Shown here: piece by piece, positions 8,937 to 17,827 of the stretch
Layout of the letters: every line of letters begins with the position of its first letter
Position numbering within the stretch: position 1 is the first letter of the stretch
Assembly (NCBI GenBank): GCA_964512385.1
Contig: CAZEHZ010000001.1
Coordinates: forward strand, 62,001-126,000
DNA length: 64,000 nt
Source of the DNA: CALXXL01 sp964512385
Lineage (GTDB): Bacteria; Verrucomicrobiota; Lentisphaeria; Victivallales; Victivallaceae
Reading direction: 5' to 3'
Translations under genes and position numbers: made by a program
The notes under the pieces: model-generated
Database searches by the model: none
The model's input: only the letters and a program-made list of their open reading frames with translations
What the model was told of the DNA's origin: nothing

Positions 8937-9744
8937 TAAATTGAATGAGTATCAATCAGAAACCGTTCTGCGCAGTATCGGCATTGTCCATACTGCCGAG
9001 CGGTACCGTTACGAGGCGCCCCGCCAGGCGGTATTTGCGGCCAACACCGGCATAATCGAGTTGTTTGGCGGGCTGAATTTAGAAGCGGCCTTGACCGATT
9101 TAAGCGGCTTTGACCGGATTTGGGTAATTTTCAAATTCCATCTGAATCAAACGTGGAATCCAAAAGTTGCGCCGCCGGTAATCACGCCGCCGGGTCGTAA
9201 AGTGGGGGTATTGGCGAGTCGTTCGCCGCACCGCCCGAACCCGCTGGGGCTAAGCTGTGTGGAACTGGTAAAAATAGAGGGTTTAAAACTGCATATCCGG
9301 AACTTTGACCTGCTGGACGGCACGCCGGTTTTGGATATCAAGCCCTATATACCGAAAGCCGACGCATTTCCAAACTCGCACGCCGGCTGGGTGGATGACA
9401 CGGCGGCGGCCGTCTGGCAGTTAAATTACAGCGAATTATTCAGTCAGCAGAGTGATTTCATCTTCCGGCATTCAAGTTTGGATTTAATGAATTTCTGTCG
9501 GACTCAACTTAGCATAGAACCGCTGAATTTTCACCGTAAACGACTGCGCCAGCTCGCAGAAACGGAATTTGAGATTGCCTGCCGCACCTGGCGGATTGAA
9601 TTTGCCGTTGGCGAAAGTGGGCGTACAATCACCATAAAACGTATTAAATCCGGTTATTTACCTGAGGAATTGGCTCCGGAAGCCCCGGATCCATATGCGG
9701 ATAAACAACTACATCGGGCGTTTATTGAATTATTTCAGCAATAA
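8920..9744 (+). CDS. trmO: TrmO-like tRNA (t6A37) N6-methyltransferase
   Basis: A ~274-residue protein of the TsaA/TrmO family, S-adenosylmethionine-dependent enzymes methylating N6-threonylcarbamoyladenosine at position 37 of certain tRNAs. The beta-barrel domain is clear: IGIVHTAERY at the start, then a GRKVGVLASRSPHRPNPLGLS segment read as two halves (GRKVGVLAS and RSPHRPNPLGLS), and LDGTPVLDIKPYIP. The C-terminal ~110 residues are a less conserved lobe. An in-frame TTG at 8905 would extend it; ATG 8920 is preferred, though no strong ribosome site precedes it, consistent with translational coupling through the 17-base overlap with the antiporter gene. Confidence 0.88.
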   Translation: MQGCINKLNEYQSETVLRSIGIVHTAERYRYEAPRQAVFAANTGIIELFGGLNLEAALTDLSGFDRIWVIFKFHLNQTWNPKVAPPVITPPGRKVGVLASRSPHRPNPLGLSCVELVKIEGLKLHIRNFDLLDGTPVLDIKPYIPKADAFPNSHAGWVDDTAAAVWQLNYSELFSQQSDFIFRHSSLDLMNFCRTQLSIEPLNFHRKRLRQLAETEFEIACRTWRIEFAVGESGRTITIKRIKSGYLPEELAPEAPDPYADKQLHRAFIELFQQ

Positions 9745-9821
9745 TGAGTTGAAAAATGTGAATTTTGATGATAGATTACAGCGTTTTAATTATTAATATA
9801 GATATTATCTAAGGCTGAAAA

Positions 9822-11270
9822 ATGGAAAATTTTGATGTAGCGATTATCGGGGCCGGGGTCTCCGGAGCGTCGGTGGCCTGGCAACTGTCTAAATACAACA
9901 TAAAAGTGGCGTTAATTGAAAAATGCGTCGATGTCGGATTTGGGGTATCAAAGGCAAACAGCGGTATTATTCATGGTGGCTTTCACCATAGTTGTCAGCA
10001 TACGTTAAAGGCCAAACTGGAAGTAAAAGGCAATCTGATGTTTGAGGCACTGCAATATCAGTTAAACTTCCCGTTTAAGCGCAACGGTATTCTGGTGGTG
10101 GCGTATTCGGATGAAGAGATGGAAACGGTGCGGATACTGTTCCGGCAGGGTAAAGCCAACGGAGTACGGAATTTGGAACTTTGCGGCCGGGATCGCCTGC
10201 TGCAGCTGGAACCAAAATTATCGCCCGATGTAGTGGGCGGCTTTTATGTGCCGAACGGCGGCACGATAGAACCGTACCGTTATGTATTTGCTCTGGTGGA
10301 AGGTGCAATCCGGGCCGGAGTAAAGTTGTATACCTCTTTTGCATTAAATAAAGCGGTAAATAAAAACGGCAGTTGGGAATTGACGGCGGCGGACGGCCGC
10401 ACCATTACCGCTACCTATGCGGTAAACGCCGCCGGACTGTTTGCGGACGATGTATCACGTATTTTTCAGGCCGAAAATTTTAAAATCACCCCTCGAAAAG
10501 GCGAAGAATATTTGCTGGATCGTCATACCAAAGCGTCGGTAAAACGGGTAATTTTCCCGGTGCCGAGCAAGGTAAGTAAAGGTATTCTGGTTATTCCCAC
10601 GGTGGAGGGTACGGTAATGATCGGGCCGACGGCGGAGATGACGGAAGATAAAAATGCGGTGGAAACCTCGGCCGGAAATCTGCAGAAAATTCTGGCGCAG
10701 GTAAAACACATGGTGGACGGCGTATCGGTAAATGACGTAATCACCTCATTTGCCGGAATGCGCCCCACGTTGCCGGGCGATGATTTTTATATTGACATGT
10801 CGCAATGCGCGCCACGCTTAGTGCAGGTGGCTGGCATCCAGTCGCCGGGGCTAACCGCAAGTCCGGCGATTGGCGAGTATGTAAAAGACTTGTTGAAGAC
10901 CAACGGTTTAACGTTGGTGGAAAAAGCCGAACCGGAACCGGAACTGCCCTCGCCGCATGAAATTCGTAATTTATCGGCGGCGGAGATTGATGAACTTTAC
11001 CAGCAGAACCCGGCTTACGCCAGAGTGGTTTGCCGCTGTGAAAAAATCTCTGAAGCGGAAATAGTGGAGGCGATCCATAAAGGACATACCACCGTAGACG
11101 GCATAAAATTTTATACCCGTGCCGGCATGGGGCGTTGTCAGGGCGGCTTCTGTACCGAACGGATTATAAAGATTATCTGCCGTGAAACCGGCATGAGTCC
11201 GGAAGAAATAACCAAGCGCGGCGGCAAAAGCCAGTTAATCACCGGCAAGTTGTTTGAGGTGGAAAAATGA
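9822..11270 (+). CDS. glpA: GlpA-like FAD-dependent dehydrogenase with BFD [2Fe-2S]-type domain
   Basis: A 482-residue flavoprotein. It begins with a dinucleotide-binding loop (IIGAGVSGASVAW) and continues as a DAO-type oxidoreductase of the glycerol-3-phosphate or 2-hydroxyglutarate dehydrogenase group. Residues about 402-455 are a BFD-like domain with Cys404, Cys406, Cys439 and Cys444 (CRC and CQGGFC), expected to hold an iron-sulfur cluster. In other bacteria the same three-gene set (this protein, a second FAD oxidoreductase, a DUF1667 protein) oxidises glycerol-3-phosphate or a related hydroxyacid. No glpK or glpF is present here, so the substrate is inferred from family only. The stop overlaps the next start by four bases. 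Confidence 0.82.
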   Translation: MENFDVAIIGAGVSGASVAWQLSKYNIKVALIEKCVDVGFGVSKANSGIIHGGFHHSCQHTLKAKLEVKGNLMFEALQYQLNFPFKRNGILVVAYSDEEMETVRILFRQGKANGVRNLELCGRDRLLQLEPKLSPDVVGGFYVPNGGTIEPYRYVFALVEGAIRAGVKLYTSFALNKAVNKNGSWELTAADGRTITATYAVNAAGLFADDVSRIFQAENFKITPRKGEEYLLDRHTKASVKRVIFPVPSKVSKGILVIPTVEGTVMIGPTAEMTEDKNAVETSAGNLQKILAQVKHMVDGVSVNDVITSFAGMRPTLPGDDFYIDMSQCAPRLVQVAGIQSPGLTASPAIGEYVKDLLKTNGLTLVEKAEPEPELPSPHEIRNLSAAEIDELYQQNPAYARVVCRCEKISEAEIVEAIHKGHTTVDGIKFYTRAGMGRCQGGFCTERIIKIICRETGMSPEEITKRGGKSQLITGKLFEVEK

Positions 11271-12523
11271 TTGATTTACAATATGATGTCGTAATTATCG
11301 GAGCGGGAGCCGCAGGCTTGGCCACGGCGGAAGTAACGGCGGCGGCGGGGTGCTCCACACTGGTGGTGGATAGAGAAGAATACGCCGGCGGCGTCCTTTT
11401 GCAGTGTATTCATAACGGTTTTGGTCTGCACCATTTTAAGGCCGAATTAACCGGGCCGGAGTACGCCGAACGCTTATGCAAACAGGCGGTTGCCGCCGGA
11501 GCGGAACTGTTGCTGAACACCACGGTAACAGATTTGCAGCAAACGGCCGACGGCAAAAAAGAACTCACCTGCTTATCGGCGGAAAAAGGGGTAATCCGGA
11601 TCAAGGCACAGGCGGTAATGCTGGCGATGGGCTGTCGGGAACGTAACCGTGGCAACGTCGGGATACCGGGTTCCCGTCCGGCCGGAGTCTACACGGCGGG
11701 TCTGGCACAGCGGTTAATCAACATGTCCGGCCTGCTGCCGGGTAAACAGGCGGTAATAGTGGGTTCCGGCGACATCGGATTAATCATGGCCCGGCGGTTA
11801 AGCTGGAGCGGTATTCCGGTAAAAGCGGTAATTGAAATCCGGCCGTTTCCGTCGGGACTTACCAGAAATATCGTGCAGTGCCTGAATGACTTCCATATTC
11901 CCTTGTACTTAGGCCACACGGTAAGCCGCATTAACGGGGCGGAACGGGTGGAGTCGGTCGAGGTATCGCCCTTAATCAACGGCGTGCCGGACAGCAGTCA
12001 AGCCTTTACGATTGAATGTGATACAATTTTATTGTCCGTAGGCTTACTGCCGGAAAATGAGTTATCCAAACGAGCCGGCATTGCCATCAATCCCACTACC
12101 GGCGGGCCGGTAACCGATGCGTGGCGGATGACGTCAGCCGACGGTGTTTTTGCCGGGGGCAACGTACTGCATGTGCATGATTTGGCCGACTATGCCAGCG
12201 ATGAAGCCGCCGTAGCCGGGCAGCATATTCTGGATTACTTAGCCGGCAAACGCCCCGGCAAACAGGGTAAAGTATCCGCCGGAGCCAATCTGCGTTATGT
12301 TACGCCGAATTATTTTATTCCGGGCGAAGATATGCAGTTCTACATGCGCTCTATGGTGGTGGAGGATGATGCCGAACTGGTGATCGAGATGGACGGCAAG
12401 GTGATTCAGCGTAAAAAAATGCGTTACGTAAAACCGCCGGAAATGTTGAGTATAAAATTGGATAAAAATCTCACCGCCGGGGGCGAAAATATTACGTTTT
12501 ATTTGACTGGAGGCGAAAAATGA
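11267..12523 (+). CDS. FAD/NAD(P)-dependent oxidoreductase (GlpA partner)
   Basis: A 418-residue Pyr_redox_2-type flavoprotein. An N-terminal FAD loop (IIGAGAAGLATAEV, about 9-22), a second nucleotide-binding loop (VIVGSGDIGLIMAR, about 163) and a late FGG-like block (DGVFAGGNVLHVHDLAD) are visible. It probably passes electrons between NAD(P)H or a quinone and the partner dehydrogenase. It overlaps both neighbours by four bases (ATGA), indicating a tightly coupled operon and a stable complex. Confidence 0.82.
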   Translation: MIDLQYDVVIIGAGAAGLATAEVTAAAGCSTLVVDREEYAGGVLLQCIHNGFGLHHFKAELTGPEYAERLCKQAVAAGAELLLNTTVTDLQQTADGKKELTCLSAEKGVIRIKAQAVMLAMGCRERNRGNVGIPGSRPAGVYTAGLAQRLINMSGLLPGKQAVIVGSGDIGLIMARRLSWSGIPVKAVIEIRPFPSGLTRNIVQCLNDFHIPLYLGHTVSRINGAERVESVEVSPLINGVPDSSQAFTIECDTILLSVGLLPENELSKRAGIAINPTTGGPVTDAWRMTSADGVFAGGNVLHVHDLADYASDEAAVAGQHILDYLAGKRPGKQGKVSAGANLRYVTPNYFIPGEDMQFYMRSMVVEDDAELVIEMDGKVIQRKKMRYVKPPEMLSIKLDKNLTAGGENITFYLTGGEK

Positions 12524-12879
12524 TGCGTGATTTAATTTGTATTTCCTGCCCGATGGGTTGTCATTTAACGGCTGAACTCCAGCCGGATAATCAAGTTATC
12601 GTCAACGGCAATCGCTGTCCGCGCGGCAAAATCTATGCGTTTAATGAACTTACCGACCCGAAACGGATGGTAACTGCCGTAATAAAGTCCAACTCAACGC
12701 AAGTCCCCTGCGTTCCGGTACGCACCAGTGCGGCAATTTCCACCGGAAAAATCCCGGAACTGCTAACGGCGTTGCGGCAAGTGGAAATTGCGGTGCCGAT
12801 TGCGGCGGAGCAGGTAATTCTGGCTAACTTTCAAGATACCGGCGTAGATGTAATCTGCACCCGGTCAGTAGCGGAATAG
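12520..12879 (+). CDS. DUF1667 cysteine-rich subunit
   Basis: A 119-residue protein with Cys7, Cys10, Cys14 and Cys33 in the pattern CxxCPxGC...NxCPRG, resembling ferredoxin-type or molybdopterin-enzyme cluster-binding starts and matching the DUF1667 family. DUF1667 genes regularly follow the two flavoprotein genes seen upstream, so it is probably an electron-transfer subunit of the same complex. The biochemical role of the family is not established. The start overlaps the preceding stop by four bases. Confidence 0.8.
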   Translation: MMRDLICISCPMGCHLTAELQPDNQVIVNGNRCPRGKIYAFNELTDPKRMVTAVIKSNSTQVPCVPVRTSAAISTGKIPELLTALRQVEIAVPIAAEQVILANFQDTGVDVICTRSVAE

Positions 12880-12890
12880 GGTTAAATCGC

Positions 12891-13721
12891 ATGACAGTAA
12901 CGCTATCACAATTCTTTCTGGTTCTGGGGCTTACCACATTTGCCGGGTTAGCCACCGGGATTGGGGGATTGTTGGCGTTTTTCAGCAAACCGGGGAAAGA
13001 CCACGGTAATTTTCTCTCGGCGTCATTAGGATTTTCCGGCGGCGTAATGGTCTTCATTTCGCTGGCGGAGTTGTTACCGCAGGCTCGCAGCGGCTTAGTG
13101 GCAAGCTATGGTGCGCCGCACGGCGGCATACTGGCGCTGCTGGCATTGGCGGCGGGGATGTTAATGACGGCGTTAATCGACAAATTGATTCCAGAAGTGG
13201 AGAACCCGCACCATGTACGGTCGGAAGCCGAATTCAATCATGCCGCCGAAGCCTCGGAACTGGAGCGTAAAAACTTAGGTCGTTCGGGCTTATTGTTTGC
13301 CTTGGCGATTGGCGTGCATAATTTTCCGGAAGGTCTGGCCACGTTTGCGGGCGGTTTAACATCAATGGAGGTAGCGTTACCGCTCACCGGAGCGATTGCA
13401 TTGCATAATATACCGGAAGGCATTGCGATTGCGGTGCCGATATTTTATGCCACCAACAGTCGTAAAAAGGCATTTCTGTATTCGTTATTATCGGGTTTGG
13501 CGGAACCGGTGGGGGCGTTAATCGGCTTTTTGATTTTACTGCCGTTTTTATCCATAACATTATTATCAATTTTATTTGCCTTGGTTGCAGGGGTGATGAT
13601 TTACATAACGTTTGACGAACTTCTGCCGATGGCGCAAACTTACGGAAAACATCATATTGCCTTAGCCGGCATATTATCAGGCATGTTATTCATGGGTCTC
13701 AGCATCGAATTCCTGCATTAG
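12891..13721 (+). CDS. zupT: ZupT-like ZIP metal-ion transporter
   Basis: A 276-residue inner-membrane protein with about eight spans. The metal-binding ZIP signatures appear twice, HNFPEG (His143) in one helix and HNIPEG (His172) in the next, with a histidine-bearing cytoplasmic loop around 105-120. This matches ZupT, which imports zinc and other divalent cations. It starts 11 bases after the DUF1667 gene and may share its transcript, which would link metal supply to the iron-sulfur flavoprotein operon (inference). No metal-responsive operator is visible. Confidence 0.9.
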   Translation: MTVTLSQFFLVLGLTTFAGLATGIGGLLAFFSKPGKDHGNFLSASLGFSGGVMVFISLAELLPQARSGLVASYGAPHGGILALLALAAGMLMTALIDKLIPEVENPHHVRSEAEFNHAAEASELERKNLGRSGLLFALAIGVHNFPEGLATFAGGLTSMEVALPLTGAIALHNIPEGIAIAVPIFYATNSRKKAFLYSLLSGLAEPVGALIGFLILLPFLSITLLSILFALVAGVMIYITFDELLPMAQTYGKHHIALAGILSGMLFMGLSIEFLH

Positions 13722-13751
13722 CCGGCAATTAATTGTTTTGCTCAAATAAAA

Positions 13752-14201
13752 TCAGTTTTTCAAATTTTCTTTCTTAACCTTTAAAAAAAAGATATCATCT
13801 GAGTCTTTATCACGAGAAACCGCCAATTTTGAGGCCAGCAAATCATCTAAACAAAGATATTTTGCCGGAACGCCGTGATATTCATGTTCAACCGACTGTT
13901 GCTCAACCACGGCAAATTTTGGCAATCCGGGTGGTGAAAGATGAAACTGAATAACACCATAACTGGTTTGAAATGTCTGTACAAACCCCTCCCCGGTAGC
14001 CGGATTGAGCGGTTCCAACTCCATATCCAATTCATCGGCTAAAGCGGCATTAATACGGGCAAAATTATCGAGATCAAATGGCGGCACAAAAATATCCCAG
14101 TCTAAAGTAAAACGCGGCATGCCCTCCTGAAGCATAGCCTGACCACCGATAACCACATATCGGACATTATTATCATTCAATTTTTTTAAGAGTTCTTCCA
14201 T
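13752..14201 (-). CDS. minimal nucleotidyltransferase (AbiEii/DUF6036-like)
   Basis: A 149-residue protein with the pol-beta nucleotidyltransferase signature: GGQAML near residue 19 followed by TLDWDIFV, supplying the metal-binding acidic pair. Single-domain proteins of this type occur as halves of toxin-antitoxin or abortive-infection cassettes and as housekeeping modifiers; the target cannot be predicted. It is the downstream partner of the 62-residue gene at 14186-14374, with a 16-base overlap. It is convergent with zupT and no clear terminator separates them. Confidence 0.7.
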   Translation of the reverse strand: MEELLKKLNDNNVRYVVIGGQAMLQEGMPRFTLDWDIFVPPFDLDNFARINAALADELDMELEPLNPATGEGFVQTFQTSYGVIQFHLSPPGLPKFAVVEQQSVEHEYHGVPAKYLCLDDLLASKLAVSRDKDSDDIFFLKVKKENLKN

Positions 14202-14374
14202 TTCAGTCCGCCTTGTTTAGCGATTTCCTGTAAATACTCCCGTTTCCAGGCATTCATTTCCTCATAATTGCGAAATGACTTCTTGGAAAATTTGGGCAGA
14301 TTGGTCGGCACCGGAAAATTCATTTCCGGCGGATGTTCCAACCAAAATCTAATTTTAGCTTCCCGAATATCCAT
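14186..14374 (-). CDS. small protein paired with the nucleotidyltransferase
   Basis: A 62-residue, basic and aromatic protein of unknown family, without signal peptide or membrane span. It contains a proline-rich middle (PVPTNLPKF) and an amphipathic helix-like end. Its last 16 bases overlap the nucleotidyltransferase start, an arrangement typical of two-gene cassettes with coupled translation. It could be the antitoxin or target-recognition partner, but this is inference from position only. Confidence 0.6.
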   Translation of the reverse strand: MDIREAKIRFWLEHPPEMNFPVPTNLPKFSKKSFRNYEEMNAWKREYLQEIAKQGGLKWKNS

Positions 14375-14470
14375 AGTTGCCCTTTCAGCTTTTACATTAT
14401 CGATTTAATATAGTCAATAACAAACAAAAATCAAGCCCGGAAAAAACTCGAATCCCGGTAAATTCTCCCC

Positions 14471-17400
14471 TTAACATTTAAAACAATCATGAATCCGGCC
14501 GGAGTTGGTGTAAATCAGATACACTTTTACCATTGCGGCGTCCACTCCGGTGAGTTTGGCGGCGGCACGGCGGTAAAGTTGCATTTGCGACATATAGCGG
14601 TCGGAATGAATGGTCAAATCCGTGTCATCGGGCAGGTAATCACTCTTATAGTCGATAACTTCCACCCGGTCGATTTCACCGGATGGGGCCGTGTAAATAT
14701 TCACCCGGTCAAAACGCCCGCTGATCCAACGGGAATCCAAGAGAATTTCAAACGGAGTTTCACGCCATATTTGGTCGGCATCGGCATTCACTAAAGCGCA
14801 AATTTGCGGGTTGCTCTGCGCATTATACAGGTGCTTTTTTAAATATTTTGGGTAGTTTTCAGAAATTTTAAACGTTTTTAAGTCCAAAATATGGGCAAAA
14901 ATTTCATGAATTTCGGTGCCGATTTGCGCCGAATCGGTGCCGGAAGGCAATTCCCACGCCTCCATAATGCCGGCGGCGTGTTCCGACGGCTCGGCACGTT
15001 GTAAGCGCCGTTGCCCGGCGGTGAACGTAATCGGCATGATATTATCCACCGTTTCAGCGGGCTTACCGCTTGGCGCATATTCCGCCACGACGGTTAAACT
15101 GCCCCAACTGCGAGTTATAACCTGCCATTCGGCAACCTCGGTTTCAGTGGCGGCAGAATCGACTAAGACGGCGTCATACATAAAATCATTAACGTAGTAA
15201 CTTTCGCCGGGTAAAGAACTTATAAATTCGCCTTCTAAAACGGCACGGCGTTTTTCCTTCTTTAACGGCGGCAGAATCACCACCGTGGCCAACCTTGCCC
15301 GGGTTAAAGCCACATAGTTCAAACACAAAGCTTCAAAAATCTGTTCATCATGCCGAATTTGTAAATCTCCGGCCAGTTCATTTACGGTGAACACCGCCGG
15401 ACCGGGATTATATAACACGTACTCCGGCAAACAGTTATCCATTTTATTACCCCGTAAAACGCCATTAACTTTAGGGGCGTTTATATTTAATGCCATGCCC
15501 CCGCCGGGGGTAAGCATGGGGGCAAAAACCACATCAAACGTTAAACCTTTACTTTTATGAATGGTCATCAATTTTATCGTACCTGGTAAAGCGGTTTCAC
15601 GCCGTTTATAGGTACGCACAAAGTTACGGAATTTTATCGTGTCGCCGCCGGCTTCGGCATGGTCAAACGCTCTGGCCGCCTCTAACAACGTAGGTATATT
15701 CGGATTTCCGGCGGCGGAGTATTCCATATTTTCACCCGCAAAATTCAACACGCTTAAATTATGCAATCTACTTAAGTAGTAACGAATTGTACCGTTTATA
15801 CCGCACAATGCCAAACGCTGATTGGCTTGTTTTAAATCGTCCGACGTGTCAGGCAGTAACGGCTTCAGCACCTGATTCAGCTTAGCCGCAAACTGGCTTA
15901 GCGTGTCGCCCGGATGCTGAATATAAACCAGTAACGCCAATATTCCGGCAATCAACGGATCAGCCGCAATCGTTTCATCGCCCTCCCACACCAAACGGTC
16001 GGCCAGTTGCGGCATAATTTTGGTCAACTCTTCCTTCAGTTCAATGCCGGTTTTATTATTACGGACCAGAATGGCACAGCTTAAATTATGTTCCACCACC
16101 TTCAACTCCGCAAGACGCACGGTGGTCATCTGAGCATAAGCTGATATGGGTGAACTATTTGCACCTAATCTTTCATCAACCATCCCCAATACTTCAAAAT
16201 ATCCCGGCCGGGAGACCGCCGAATAATGCGGCTGCCAAATTGCATTCCATTCGGTTTGCACATTTTCCGGCAAGCTGCCGTGCCGCATGGCAACACGCCC
16301 GAAACAGTGATTTAACGCATCACAAATTTCCTTACCATACCGATAGGAGAACGGTAAAAATGAGGGTTGCAGGCACATTTCTTCAGTTTCCTGCTTCATT
16401 AAATGCCGGTTGCCGCCGCGCCAGCCGTAAATTGCCTGTTTTACGTCGCCCACTAAATACAACGAATTTTCGCCCGGCACTACGGTGTCGATAATGCGGT
16501 TCAACACCGCCAGCTGATCGGTGTTGGTATCTTGAAATTCATCCAACAGCCAATGACGCATTTGCGTGTTTAAGCGGAAGCCCACATCGGCCGCCCAGTC
16601 GTTAGCGGTATTATTCAGCAACCGGGGCAGATCGTCAAAACTCAGTTTACCCAATGTCAATACCGCCCGGTCGTACTCCTGCAGAAACGCCGTCAGCAAA
16701 TTACGCATCTCAAAGGTCAAATTGGCCGACTCCCGAATCCGCCATGCCGCACCCTCCAGCAACAGTCGCTTTACGGCGGTTTGCAAATATTCATCTAATT
16801 TAGCCACAAACCCCAAATTTTTGATTTTCGGAAAATCCCGCCAGCAGTTTAACGCCGTTTTCAGTTTGTCCAACTCCGCCCGAACCAGACCGTTTTCGGC
16901 GGATAAATGCGCCGTTTTCAGCAACATTTCGCTGAAAATACGGGAACTTTCGCCCCCGGATTTACGGGAAATTACTTTTTCATACTCCGACGTATTCAAA
17001 TAGTTGCGCCAAATTTCCTCGGCTTCGGCCACGGATAAACCGCAGGAATTTTCCGGCGGATAGTAGTTACGATATTTCCCCCACGGTGCCGCCGTGTCCG
17101 CCATATCACTGCAACTCAAAAGTTCGCCCAGCAACTCTTCGGCAAAGTCAAAGAACCGCTTTTTTTCCTGTCCGGCTAAAATTTCCCGACACGCCGCCGT
17201 AAATTCCGCACTGTCCACCTTTACCGTAAACAACCGCATTATCAACTGTTTATAACGCAAATCCTTTTCCGAATCCGTCATTAACTCCGCCCGCCCCGGC
17301 AAGCCGAGTTCAAACGGATAGGACTGCACAATCTTATACATAAAACTGTCGATCGTGCCGCTGTTCAGCAAGGTCATATTGGCCGCTAAAATTTGCAGAA

Positions 17401-17827
17401 TCCGGCTTAAACGCTCTGGCGTACACTCCGGCAACGTTACGTTTCCATACGCTTTCAACTCTGCCGGAAAATCCGATATACCACTGCTTTGCAGATATTT
17501 ACGCACGGGGTCCGACTGTAAAACCCGGCTTAATTCATCGGCACTCATCTGCTTGATTATGGCCGCCTTACGCATACGTTCACTCAGCAATGCCACGCCG
17601 TTTTCCTGTAGCAACGCCCGATAAATCATGGCCAGCAACCGTTCAAAAATCTCTCCGGCCGCCGCCCGGGTAAACGTCATCGCCACCAGTTCACGCACCG
17701 CCTGCGCCGGGTCCGCCGCCCATAACAACAGTTCCACCATCCGCAAGGTCAAATCCTCGGTCTTGCCAAATCCGGCCGAAGCACTTACGGTGTAAGAGTT
17801 TATCAATCCGGTATATTCCGCACTCAT
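14471..17827 (-). CDS. addA: AddA/RecB-like helicase-nuclease
   Basis: A 1118-residue superfamily 1A helicase. Walker A is SASAGFGKT (Ala16-Thr23). Later helicase motifs are LLDEFQDTN, VGDVKQAIYGWRGG, KLMTIHKSKGL and YVALTRARLAT. The C-terminus has a PD-(D/E)xK nuclease: an IGTEIHEIF helix, then SGRFDRV and VIDYKSDY with the catalytic Asp and Lys. This is AddA-type architecture, expected to resect double-strand breaks for RecA-dependent repair together with AddB. Its start codon overlaps the addB-like stop by four bases. A frameshift is not apparent. Confidence 0.85.
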   Translation of the reverse strand: MSAEYTGLINSYTVSASAGFGKTEDLTLRMVELLLWAADPAQAVRELVAMTFTRAAAGEIFERLLAMIYRALLQENGVALLSERMRKAAIIKQMSADELSRVLQSDPVRKYLQSSGISDFPAELKAYGNVTLPECTPERLSRILQILAANMTLLNSGTIDSFMYKIVQSYPFELGLPGRAELMTDSEKDLRYKQLIMRLFTVKVDSAEFTAACREILAGQEKKRFFDFAEELLGELLSCSDMADTAAPWGKYRNYYPPENSCGLSVAEAEEIWRNYLNTSEYEKVISRKSGGESSRIFSEMLLKTAHLSAENGLVRAELDKLKTALNCWRDFPKIKNLGFVAKLDEYLQTAVKRLLLEGAAWRIRESANLTFEMRNLLTAFLQEYDRAVLTLGKLSFDDLPRLLNNTANDWAADVGFRLNTQMRHWLLDEFQDTNTDQLAVLNRIIDTVVPGENSLYLVGDVKQAIYGWRGGNRHLMKQETEEMCLQPSFLPFSYRYGKEICDALNHCFGRVAMRHGSLPENVQTEWNAIWQPHYSAVSRPGYFEVLGMVDERLGANSSPISAYAQMTTVRLAELKVVEHNLSCAILVRNNKTGIELKEELTKIMPQLADRLVWEGDETIAADPLIAGILALLVYIQHPGDTLSQFAAKLNQVLKPLLPDTSDDLKQANQRLALCGINGTIRYYLSRLHNLSVLNFAGENMEYSAAGNPNIPTLLEAARAFDHAEAGGDTIKFRNFVRTYKRRETALPGTIKLMTIHKSKGLTFDVVFAPMLTPGGGMALNINAPKVNGVLRGNKMDNCLPEYVLYNPGPAVFTVNELAGDLQIRHDEQIFEALCLNYVALTRARLATVVILPPLKKEKRRAVLEGEFISSLPGESYYVNDFMYDAVLVDSAATETEVAEWQVITRSWGSLTVVAEYAPSGKPAETVDNIMPITFTAGQRRLQRAEPSEHAAGIMEAWELPSGTDSAQIGTEIHEIFAHILDLKTFKISENYPKYLKKHLYNAQSNPQICALVNADADQIWRETPFEILLDSRWISGRFDRVNIYTAPSGEIDRVEVIDYKSDYLPDDTDLTIHSDRYMSQMQLYRRAAAKLTGVDAAMVKVYLIYTNSGRIHDCFKC

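Noticed and set aside
14471..14900. Walker A F-for-T change (SAGFGKT) in the AddA-like protein as an inactivating mutation
   Set aside because: The changed residue is at a variable position of the GxxxxGKT motif; Lys22 and Thr23 are kept.
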